A stretch of 6,854 bases of DNA from Kiritimatiellia bacterium. GTDB taxonomy: Bacteria > Verrucomicrobiota > Kiritimatiellia > RFP12 > UBA1067. A program made the position numbers and the translations under genes. The notes under the pieces are model-generated. The model searched no databases. It was not told the DNA's origin and worked only from the letters and a program-made list of their open reading frames with translations. Shown here in pieces: positions 1-4,820 of this stretch (its first letter is position 1; every line of letters starts with the position of its first letter). The DNA lies in assembly GCA_017430155.1 (NCBI GenBank), contig JAFRNO010000190.1:1-6854 (forward strand), in the 5' to 3' direction.

Positions 1-52
1 GCGAGCGTCCACGCGAGCCGCCACGGGAGCGGGTCGCGCTTGTCGCGACCCC
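1..52. repeat. Repeat copy plus hairpin inside the rtcB reading frame
   Basis: Bases 1-21 are identical to the core of the tandem repeat found between rtcB and rtcA (GCGAGCGTCC then ACGCGAGCCGC). They are followed by a perfect 8-bp hairpin: GGGTCGCG (31-38), loop CTTGT, CGCGACCC (44-51). The rtcB frame passes through all of it without a stop. The encoded residues are Ala/Arg/Gly-rich and do not resemble RtcB. The element may extend further left than the window. Confidence 0.7.
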
Positions 53-769
53 GGCGAAAGTCGGGTGTGGCTCATGATCCACTCCGGCTCGCGCAACCTC
101 GGCAAGCGCATCGAGGAGCACTACCACCGGATCGCGGCGCGGATGTGCGAGCGGTTCTATTCGCCGTTGCCGGACAAGGATCTCGCGTTTCTCCCCATCG
201 ATGAGCCGACGGGACACGACTACTTCACCGACATGCTCTTCGCGCTCCGCTACGCGAAGGAGAATCGTCGGCGCATGATGGAGGCGATGAAGGAGACGCT
301 CGCCGAGTTCGTGCCCGGCGTGAACTTCATTCGCATGATTGACATCCACCACAACTACGCGGCGTTCGAGGAGCATTTCGGCGAGAAGGTGTGCGTGCAC
401 CGCAAGGGCGCGACCTCGGCGAAACTCGACGAGATCGGGATCATCCCCGGCTCGATGGGCACGGCCTCGTACATCGTGCGCGGACTGGGCAACCCCGAGT
501 CGTTCATGTCCTGCTCGCACGGCGCGGGACGCCGCATGAGCCGCATCGCGGCCTCCACTACGCTCACCGTGGAGGAGTGCGACAAGGCAATGGACGGCAT
601 CGTGTGCGAACGCTGGCACAAGTACAAGGGTTTCGGCAAGGCGAAGGGCAAGCTCGATCTCTCCGAGGCGCCGCAGGCGTACAAGGACATCGAGGACGTC
701 ATCGCATCCGAGCGCGACCTCATCGAACCGCTCGTCCGCCTCGTGCCCCTCGCCTGCCTGAAAGGGTAG
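2..769 (+). CDS. rtcB: RtcB, RNA-splicing ligase, C-terminal part (5' end outside window)
   Basis: RtcB joins RNA ends bearing 2',3'-cyclic or 3'-phosphate to 5'-OH ends, using GTP and Mn2+, in tRNA and stress RNA repair. The frame is open to the left edge, so the gene is partial. Numbering from the GTG at 65, visible family motifs are HSGSR (6-10), the metal-site HHN (95-97), VHRKGAT (111-117), PGSMG (128-132), SCSHGAGR (149-156) with the histidine that is guanylylated in RtcB (H152), and the C-terminal LKG carrying the conserved GTP-contacting lysine. The stop is TAG at 767-769. rtcA follows 188 bp downstream on the same strand. Oddity: the codons before VWLMIHSGSR (2-64) do not encode the GGGNHFIE metal-binding motif expected about 14 residues before the HSGSR histidine. 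They read repeat DNA instead (separate entry), so the gene either carries an in-frame repeat insertion or is broken. Identity of the part from 65 onward is secure; integrity is unknown. Confidence 0.93.
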   Translation, partial: RASTRAATGAGRACRDPGESRVWLMIHSGSRNLGKRIEEHYHRIAARMCERFYSPLPDKDLAFLPIDEPTGHDYFTDMLFALRYAKENRRRMMEAMKETLAEFVPGVNFIRMIDIHHNYAAFEEHFGEKVCVHRKGATSAKLDEIGIIPGSMGTASYIVRGLGNPESFMSCSHGAGRRMSRIAASTTLTVEECDKAMDGIVCERWHKYKGFGKAKGKLDLSEAPQAYKDIEDVIASERDLIEPLVRLVPLACLKG

Positions 770-797
770 GGACGCGTGTCCCCCGGTCGCGCCGTGC

Positions 798-925
798 GGG
801 AGGGCGAGCGTCCACGCGAGCCGCATCGGGAGGGCGAGCGTCCACGCGAGCCGCATCGGGAGGGCGAGCGTCCACGCGAGCCGCATCGGGAGGGCGAGCG
901 TCCACGCGAGCCGCAGCGGTAGGGC
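798..925. repeat. Four-copy 30-bp tandem repeat between rtcB and rtcA
   Basis: Four head-to-tail copies with an exact 30-bp period start at 798, 828, 858 and 888. The first three are identical; the fourth differs near its end (CCGCAGC instead of CCGCATC) and is followed by a degenerate partial copy. Each unit holds an imperfect dyad: arms GGC/GCC and GCGT/ACGC around CC, with GA/GA mismatches between them. The period is a multiple of three, so the array is open in several frames on both strands, but its Ala/Arg/Gly or Ala/Pro/Asp content looks like spurious coding. A short dyad GGGAC-GCGT-GTCCC (769-782) sits at the rtcB stop codon. There are no unique spacers, so it is not a CRISPR array. 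Confidence 0.95.
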
Positions 926-957
926 AACCACCAACTAACCAACAAACCAATTAACCA
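925..957 (+). promoter_or_regulatory. G-free A/C-rich leader immediately before rtcA
   Basis: The 33 bases before the rtcA ATG contain no G and consist of repeated AACC/AACAA-like words. There is no Shine-Dalgarno sequence. An unstructured leader of this kind could allow ribosome loading without anti-SD pairing and would separate the start codon from the GC-rich repeat hairpins upstream. That function is inference. Confidence 0.45.
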
Positions 958-1974
958 ATGACTGATCTAATCACCATCGACGGCTCGCAGGGCGAGGGCG
1001 GCGGACAGATGCTCCGCACCTCGCTCTCGCTGAGCGCCGCCTACGGTAAACCGTTTGAAATGCTGAACATCCGCGCGAAGCGCGAGAAGCCGGGCCTTAA
1101 GCGCCAGCACCTTACGTGCGTCCGCGCGGTCGCGCAGATTTGCGGCGCACAGGTGGAGGGCGACGAGGTCGGCTCAATGCACCTGTCGTTCAAGCCGGGC
1201 AAGATCAAAGGCGGCGCCTACCAGTTCGACATCGGTACGGCCGGCTCGGTCACGCTCGTTGCGCAGACGGTCATTCCCGTGCTGCTCCGGGCGGATGAAC
1301 CTTCTACGGTCACGATCACGGGCGGCACGCACGTGCCGTTTGCGCCGATCTGGGAGTTCTTCGCGGAAACCTATCTCCCCGAGCTGCGGAAGATGGGCGC
1401 ACGCGTCGAGGCGGAACTGGAGCAGTGCGGTTTCTATCCCGCTGCGGGCGGCGTCATGAAACTGCGCATTTGGCCCTACGACGAGGCGAAACGGCCCGAA
1501 CGCTATGACCTGACGGACCTCGGCGCGTATCGGGGCGGCACCGTCGAGGGCGTCGTCTCGCACATCCCGCGTTCGATTGCCGAGGCGGAAGTCGGCATCG
1601 TCGGCAACCAGCTGCGGGATCTCGCGCTTGAGCGCGTCGTACGCGAGGTCGACGCCCTTGGACCGGGAAACTACTGCTGTGCTCGCCTCCGCTATGAGCA
1701 CGCGACGGTCGTCATTTCCGCCATCGGCACGTACGGCAAGTCGCGCAAGTCCGTCGCAAACGAGGTCGCCCGTCAAATCCGCGATTTTGTGAAGTCCGGC
1801 AAGGCGTGCGAAAAACACCTCGCCGATCAGCTCCTCGTCCCACTTCACCTTTTTTTCGGCAGGAAGAGAGAATGGGATGGGAATTATGAATGTTGGATCG
1901 ACAACTGGTCCCTTGCCATCCAGAAAGAAACTAGCCACTACACCACGAACGAGTTGGTCATCTCTGCATTCTAA
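958..1974 (+). CDS. rtcA: RtcA, RNA 3'-terminal phosphate cyclase
   Basis: RtcA converts RNA 3'-phosphate ends to 2',3'-cyclic phosphates using ATP through a covalent histidine-AMP intermediate, producing substrates that RtcB can seal. The 338-residue length is normal for the family. The N-terminus has the cyclase signature DGSQGEGGGQMLRTSLSLS (residues 8-26). Further family features are the REKPGLKRQH stretch (42-51), DIGTAGSV (91-98), a GGTHVPFAP segment near 122-130 and HLADQLLVPL near the C-terminus. The predicted nucleotidyl-accepting histidine is H327 in SHYTTN (codon 1936-1938), matching the C-terminal catalytic His of characterised RtcA. The ATG at 958 is chosen because the conserved N-terminus begins there. 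There is no SD sequence. It is probably co-transcribed with rtcB, with the repeat array lying between them. Confidence 0.96.
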   Translation: MTDLITIDGSQGEGGGQMLRTSLSLSAAYGKPFEMLNIRAKREKPGLKRQHLTCVRAVAQICGAQVEGDEVGSMHLSFKPGKIKGGAYQFDIGTAGSVTLVAQTVIPVLLRADEPSTVTITGGTHVPFAPIWEFFAETYLPELRKMGARVEAELEQCGFYPAAGGVMKLRIWPYDEAKRPERYDLTDLGAYRGGTVEGVVSHIPRSIAEAEVGIVGNQLRDLALERVVREVDALGPGNYCCARLRYEHATVVISAIGTYGKSRKSVANEVARQIRDFVKSGKACEKHLADQLLVPLHLFFGRKREWDGNYECWIDNWSLAIQKETSHYTTNELVISAF

Positions 1975-2031
1975 CTGGGAGGGCCGCGCTCCTGCGCGAC
2001 CGCTAACTGGGAAAGCCGCCTTCCCGGCGGC
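1971..2031. repeat. Duplicated hairpin cassette between convergent rtcA and HTH gene
   Basis: The word CTAACTGGGA occurs twice (1971-1980, overlapping the rtcA stop, and 2003-2012). Each copy is followed by a GC-rich hairpin: CGCGC-TCCT-GCGCG (1985-1998) and GCCGCC-TTCCC-GGCGGC (2015-2031). There is no T-run, so neither is a classical intrinsic terminator, but the position between two convergent genes suits transcript-end protection or termination. Confidence 0.55.
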
Positions 2032-2038
2032 GTGATTG

Positions 2039-2725
2039 CTAGTCCTGCGGGACGAAGGGGCGACATTCGTAAGCGAGCAGAAAGTGGTTGACGTCTTCGA
2101 GGTTGTGGATGTTCGCCTCAAGGCAGGCGTCGAAGATCATGTCTTCCACCACGCTGCGGGAGAGGTGGTAGCCGGCGGCGTGCAGGAGGAGGTCGGCCTC
2201 CTCGCGCGTGAGGCGCAGGGCGAACGCGAGCTGGATGGCGGTGCGCTTCGAGACGACGTGGTTTTCATCCGAAATGATCGCGGAGTAGGTTTTGCGGCTG
2301 AGGTAGGCGGCCTTGTAGATGGCGGGGGCGTTGTTGGCGTAGCGGTCGCGCACCCAGATGATGACGCGGGCGGCGAACGAGAGGTTGGCGGCGTGCAGGT
2401 TCGGCTTGCGCGGCTTGTTCTCAGGCAGGTCGATCGTCGGAAGGTCGGCCGCTCTACGCTGCAAGAGGCGACCGAACCGATATTTCATGTGTCTTTTGCG
2501 CGGAACAGCGCCGCCGCACACTGCCTGCATTGCGACTGACATGCAGACATTCTCGCATCGCTTCTCGCGAACTTCCTCCAAGTTCAAGAGGCGCGCGCGG
2601 CGCTCCGCCTCGCGAGCGAGGGCGGCTTGGATGGAAGCCTCGGCCCGCGCGCGCTGTTCCGCCGTCATCGGCGGCGGAGGCGGAAGGGGCGGGAAATCGG
2701 CTTCGGTTTCATCGGGTTCGTGCAT
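2039..2725 (-). CDS. XRE-like helix-turn-helix protein with Pro-rich/charged N-terminus
   Basis: A 228-residue protein. The N-terminus is acidic with a polyproline run (FPPLPPPPP, 11-19), followed by a charged, probably helical segment (21-58). A low-similarity linker runs to about residue 110. The C-terminal part (about 115-224) resembles compact XRE-type HTH domains: IYKAAYLSRKTYSAIISDEN would contain the recognition region, followed by SKRTAIQLAFALRLTREEADLLLHAAGY and a tail DMIFDACLEANIHNLEDVNHFLLAYE. From memory, this HTH-plus-tail arrangement occurs in small regulators near VWA, kinase or phosphatase genes. It is divergent from the VWA gene starting at 2888, with an operator-like palindrome between them. 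The start at 2725 is supported by an extended -10 whose predicted transcription start falls on the ATG; an internal Met at residue 20 is an alternative. Probably a DNA-binding autoregulator (inference). Confidence 0.8.
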   Translation of the reverse strand: MHEPDETEADFPPLPPPPPMTAEQRARAEASIQAALAREAERRARLLNLEEVREKRCENVCMSVAMQAVCGGAVPRKRHMKYRFGRLLQRRAADLPTIDLPENKPRKPNLHAANLSFAARVIIWVRDRYANNAPAIYKAAYLSRKTYSAIISDENHVVSKRTAIQLAFALRLTREEADLLLHAAGYHLSRSVVEDMIFDACLEANIHNLEDVNHFLLAYECRPFVPQD

Positions 2726-2731
2726 GGTTTA

Positions 2732-2762
2732 AGTATAGCAAATCGGACGCGGGGCGTGTCCA
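2732..2762 (-). promoter_or_regulatory. Promoter of HTH gene, predicted leaderless transcript
   Basis: On the minus strand there is an extended -10, TGCTATACT, with its hexamer at 2737-2732. A -35-like TGGACA lies at 2762-2757 with a long 19-bp spacer. Six bases separate the -10 from the ATG (A at 2725), so transcription would start at or next to the start codon and leave no room for an SD sequence. The -35 overlaps the palindrome at 2757-2775. Confidence 0.55.
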
Positions 2763-2775
2763 TCCGAAATGGACA
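2757..2775. promoter_or_regulatory. Operator-like palindrome between HTH and VWA genes
   Basis: TGTCCATCCGAAATGGACA is a perfect inverted repeat with 7-bp arms and a 5-bp centre. It overlaps the -35 region of the HTH gene and lies upstream of the plus-strand VWA gene. This is the expected layout for an autoregulating HTH dimer controlling a divergent pair. No binding data are implied. Confidence 0.55.
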
Positions 2776-2809
2776 TTTCTTGGCGCGGCGGTTTTTGCTC
2801 GCCTTTTTG

Positions 2810-2818
2810 TGGTAAAGT
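2810..2818 (+). promoter_or_regulatory. Possible extended -10 for the VWA gene
   Basis: TGGTAAAGT fits a TGn-extended -10 (TAAAGT against TATAAT). No good -35 is seen at normal spacing. Transcription would start near 2825 and give a leader of about 60 bases. The leader includes a clear ribosome binding site, AAGGA at 2875-2879, eight bases before the ATG at 2888. Confidence 0.35.
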
Positions 2819-2887
2819 GTTCGCGTCGCAAGCGCTCCGGGCGTTCCGGGCGGCGGCAGAAATCAAACCATAAAAAGGAACGGAAAA

Positions 2888-3526
2888 ATGAAGAAGGAAA
2901 TCAAAAGCTACATGCATGTCGCGCTCGTCCTGGACGCCTCGGGGTCGATGGGTTCGCTGCGCACGACCACGGTCGAGTCGCTGAAGAAGTTCTTCGCAGG
3001 ACTCAAGAGCGACGAGGACAAGACGCTCCTCGACGTGTGGCAGTTCGACGACGAGGTGAAGCACCTCGCCGACTCGGTCGACCTGAACGCGGGCGCGCCG
3101 CGCACGATCGAGGACTACACCATCGGCGGCTGCACGGCGCTTTACGACGCCATCTGCACCGGCATCGACGAGCTAGGGCGCAAGTTCGCCGCCATGCCCG
3201 AGGACGAGCGTCCCGACGGCGTGATCTTCGCCATCCTCACGGACGGCTTCGAGAACGCCTCGCGCACGTTCACGCGCACGGATGTCAGGAACCGGATCGA
3301 ACACCAGTCCACGAAGTACAGCTGGGAGTTTCGTTTCCTGGCGGCGAACCAGGACGCCATCACCACGGGACGCGACTTCGGACTTGCCGCAGAATCGTGC
3401 GCCACCTTTGATGCGTCCGAGGCCGGTGTTGCCCAGATGTGCTGCGAGCGCTCTGCCTTTGCTAGCGGCGTGAGGGCGATGCGGCGGTTCTCCCGTGCAC
3501 GCCGCGCCTTCCGCATGGGAAAATGA
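2888..3526 (+). CDS. Stand-alone VWA-domain protein with intact MIDAS
   Basis: A 212-residue protein consisting of one von Willebrand factor A domain, probably cytoplasmic since no signal peptide or membrane segment is visible. The metal-ion-dependent adhesion site is complete: DASGSM (D16, S18, S20), the conserved Thr in GGCTALYDA (T83), and LTDGFEN (D119). Such domains usually mediate metal-dependent protein-protein contacts. The start has a good SD (AAGGA, 2875-2879). It is divergently arranged with the HTH gene and shares its control region. The domain appears to end near residue 175-185. The remaining tail (QMCCERSAF... to RRAFRMGK) is Arg/Cys-rich and is read from a palindromic segment shared antisense with the end of the neighbouring minus-strand gene. 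This suggests a replaced or frameshifted 3' end. The partner or target is unknown; a role alongside the HTH protein or the RNA repair genes is inference. Confidence 0.88.
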   Translation: MKKEIKSYMHVALVLDASGSMGSLRTTTVESLKKFFAGLKSDEDKTLLDVWQFDDEVKHLADSVDLNAGAPRTIEDYTIGGCTALYDAICTGIDELGRKFAAMPEDERPDGVIFAILTDGFENASRTFTRTDVRNRIEHQSTKYSWEFRFLAANQDAITTGRDFGLAAESCATFDASEAGVAQMCCERSAFASGVRAMRRFSRARRAFRMGK

Positions 3527-4349
3527 CAAAGTTGGTCACGCCCCATCTGAAGATGACCGCCCCGTCGGCGCCGGCTTTCAACGCGGCCTCGACGTCGGCG
3601 GTGATCTCGGATGCGGGCAACTTGGACGTGTCTTCGTCCGATTTGTACCCCTGCAGCCCCGCCCAGACCTTCGCGCCTTTCGAGTGCTTCACGAACCATT
3701 TGGTCGTCTTCTCGATCCAGGATGTCGTCTTCTTGTAGTTCCCCTTGTAGATCATGGGAACGATGACGTCCAGATATTGGGTGAGGGCGGCGGTGTCCTG
3801 CCCGTAGTAGTGCAGGTTGGCCGTTGTCTCCGGCATCAGGGCCGCCGAAACGACAAGCCGGGGAGCGGTCTGGTGGAGCCGGGAGGCGGCCAGCCTGACA
3901 AACTCGGAAACCGCATCCGCGCCGCCGGGCGTCTTGTAGGCCGTTCCGGGATATCTCACGTAGTCGAAATGGATGCCCGAGACGCCGCGCATCCGCGCGT
4001 ATGATTGCGCGCGAGCGATCTTTTCGTCGAATAGTTTTCTGTCGGGCGCGCCGTCCTTGACGGGATTGATCCACTTCCCGTTGTAGAACACCTGCATCCA
4101 GATATGGACTTTCAGTCCTGCCGCGTCCGCCTGCGCGATCCATTCTTCGACGTCTTTCTGTCCGTGTGCCGTAAAGGCATGTTCGTGAAGGATGAGGTCG
4201 GTCGTTCCAAAGGAGACGAGTGCCGGCACGTCCACATCCTTCATGGTCTTGCCGTGTAGCCAGTAGCCGCAATGCTTCGACTCCGCAGATGCGCAGAACG
4301 TCGCCAACACGGCAAGCGCGCCGCAGATCAGTTTGTGGAAGAATCCCAT
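3462..4349 (-). CDS. Exported glycoside-hydrolase-like (DUF4015/GHL10-type) protein
   Basis: A 295-residue protein from the ATG at 4349. MGFFHKLICGALAVLATFCASA is a typical Sec signal peptide, with likely cleavage near residue 22. The mature part looks like a TIM-barrel putative glycoside hydrolase: GYWLHGKTM, LKVHIWMQVFYNGKW, GIHFDYVRYPG (126-135, the family hallmark with acidic and Tyr/Arg residues), PMIYKGNY (198-205), VWAGLQGYKSDED and GADGAVIFRWGVTNF (260-274). The protein therefore probably acts on a polysaccharide outside the cytoplasm; the substrate is not predictable. The reading frame extends upstream to 4490, but those 47 codons run through a palindromic element and would bury the signal peptide, so 4349 is preferred. 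A weak GGTGAG precedes it. The last ~20 residues after GVTNFVIF are Arg-rich read-through of the shared palindrome, and the end overlaps the VWA gene by 65 bp. No obvious link to RNA repair. Confidence 0.85.
   Translation of the reverse strand: MGFFHKLICGALAVLATFCASAESKHCGYWLHGKTMKDVDVPALVSFGTTDLILHEHAFTAHGQKDVEEWIAQADAAGLKVHIWMQVFYNGKWINPVKDGAPDRKLFDEKIARAQSYARMRGVSGIHFDYVRYPGTAYKTPGGADAVSEFVRLAASRLHQTAPRLVVSAALMPETTANLHYYGQDTAALTQYLDVIVPMIYKGNYKKTTSWIEKTTKWFVKHSKGAKVWAGLQGYKSDEDTSKLPASEITADVEAALKAGADGAVIFRWGVTNFVIFPCGRRGVHGRTAASPSRR
3465..3516. repeat. Crossing inverted repeats where convergent genes overlap
   Basis: GCGGCGTG (3465-3472) pairs perfectly with CACGCCGC (3498-3505), and ATGCGG (3479-3484) pairs with CCGCAT (3511-3516). 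The two pairings cross, so they are mutually exclusive hairpins or a pseudoknot. The segment lies inside the tail-to-tail overlap of the VWA gene and the glycoside-hydrolase-like gene and may work as a bidirectional 3'-end signal. Confidence 0.5.
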
Positions 4350-4386
4350 TCTCACCGAGTTGGAAGAAGAGGTAATTGCAAAACCT

Positions 4387-4455
4387 CGTGTACACGATGT
4401 AGCAAGGCCGCCTCGGCCTTGCCGCAAGGGCGAGGGCGCCCTTGCCACATCGTGT
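4387..4455. repeat. Three-way-junction palindromic element upstream of the GH-like gene
   Basis: An outer 9-bp stem (ACACGATGT 4392-4400 with ACATCGTGT 4447-4455) encloses two perfect 9-bp hairpins: GCAAGGCCG/CGGCCTTGC (4402-4422, loop CCT) and GCAAGGGCG/CGCCCTTGC (4424-4445, loop AGGG). Single unpaired bases (A4401, C4423, C4446) join the helices. The two ends act as terminal inverted repeats (ACACGATGT, A or G, then GCAAGG). CGTGTACACG (4387-4396) is itself a palindrome. This resembles a REP/MITE-type dispersed repeat and would lie in the 5' UTR of the minus-strand gene. Confidence 0.7.
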
Positions 4456-4499
4456 TTTACAATTATTTCAGAAGATTGATTCTTTCTCATGGCAAGGAA

Positions 4500-4508
4500 A
4501 GTATATCA
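4500..4508 (-). promoter_or_regulatory. Extended -10 for the GH-like gene
   Basis: On the minus strand TGATATACT (4508-4500) is an extended -10 with TATACT, like the one before the HTH gene. Transcription would start near 4493 and give an mRNA leader of about 145 bases containing the three-way-junction element. No convincing -35 is seen. Confidence 0.45.
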
Positions 4509-4540
4509 AAATCGCAGTACGTAGAGGAATCCATCATTTC

Positions 4541-4565
4541 GGATAGTTCCTATCCTATTGGATAG
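4541..4565. other. GGATAG/CTATCC alternating inverted repeat
   Basis: GGATAG (4541-4546), CTATCC (4550-4555) and GGATAG (4560-4565) are spaced by 3 and 4 bases. The middle arm can pair with either neighbour, giving two mutually exclusive hairpins. It lies in the gap between the GH-like promoter and the sigma-54 region. Apart from this, 4566-4660 holds nothing recognisable except one ATTTCG half-site (4572-4577) and GTGCGGAA (4610-4617), which is inverted at 4687-4694. Confidence 0.35.
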
Positions 4566-4665
4566 AATTGCATTTCGCGAGTCGAGCCGCGACGCAGAAT
4601 GAGATTATGGTGCGGAATGATCTTGAGGTCGGGTTGCGGTTGGCGTGAGTTTGTGAAAAGCGTGA

Positions 4666-4694
4666 ATTTCGGCACGAAATCGCGATTTCCGCAC
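4666..4694. promoter_or_regulatory. Candidate upstream activator site for the sigma-54 promoter
   Basis: ATTTCG-GCA-CGAAAT (4666-4680) overlaps a perfect 14-bp palindrome, GAAATCGCGATTTC (4676-4689). TTCCGCAC (4687-4694) forms an inverted pair with GTGCGGAA at 4610-4617. The palindrome centre is about 85 bp before the predicted sigma-54 transcription start, a typical distance for an enhancer-binding activator such as RtcR. The activator gene is not in the window, so the assignment is inference. Confidence 0.5.
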
Positions 4695-4740
4695 GGCCTA
4701 CGTCTGAAGTCTTACATCCAAAGTCCTCAAAGCGCGCACT

Positions 4741-4756
4741 TGGCACGGGTTGTGCT
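4741..4756 (+). promoter_or_regulatory. Sigma-54 (RpoN) promoter for Y RNAs and Ro60
   Basis: TGGCACGGGTTGTGCT matches the -24/-12 consensus TGGCACG-N4-TTGCW at all but one fixed position. The invariant GG (4742-4743) and GC (4754-4755) have exactly the required spacing. Predicted transcription start is near 4767, about 55 bases before the first structured RNA and about 345 before Ro60. RNA repair operons with Ro60, Y RNAs and rtcBA in enterobacteria are known to be sigma-54/RtcR controlled, so the location makes biological sense. Confidence 0.7.
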
Positions 4757-4790
4757 AAAGAGACTGCGCCGCCGAAAGGGGGCATGATCT

Positions 4791-4796
4791 TTGACA
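4791..4796 (+). promoter_or_regulatory. Possible sigma-70 -35 box before the first Y RNA-like gene
   Basis: A perfect TTGACA lies upstream of the first structured RNA. The region 17-18 bp downstream (CGATTTC, 4814-4820) is a poor -10. If used, transcription would begin close to 4823-4826, which is the start of the outer helix of the RNA. Weak evidence. Confidence 0.25.
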
Positions 4797-4820
4797 AGTC
4801 GATTGTTCCTTTCCGATTTC

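Noticed and set aside
798..925. CRISPR array
   Set aside because: The 30-bp units are directly adjacent with no unique spacers, and no cas genes are present.
355..954. Long open frames on both strands across the end of rtcB and the repeat array
   Set aside because: They are antisense or out of frame to rtcB and owe their length to the 30-bp repeat, which is stop-free in several frames. The translations are low-complexity Arg/Ala/Pro.
1174..2121. Minus-strand open frame opposite rtcA
   Set aside because: Shadow of rtcA, with no domain features and composition typical of the antisense of a high-GC gene.
2530..3411. Plus-strand open frame across the HTH/VWA control region
   Set aside because: It starts antisense to the HTH gene and continues out of frame in the VWA gene. 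The product is Arg-rich low complexity.
3142..4395. 417-codon minus-strand open frame across the VWA and GH-like genes
   Set aside because: It is in the wrong frame relative to the recognisable GH-like protein, is Arg-rich without motifs, and crosses the VWA gene antisense.
4350..4490. N-terminal extension of the GH-like protein to an ATG at 4490
   Set aside because: The extension is translated from the three-way-junction palindrome and would place 47 residues before an otherwise normal signal peptide starting at 4349.
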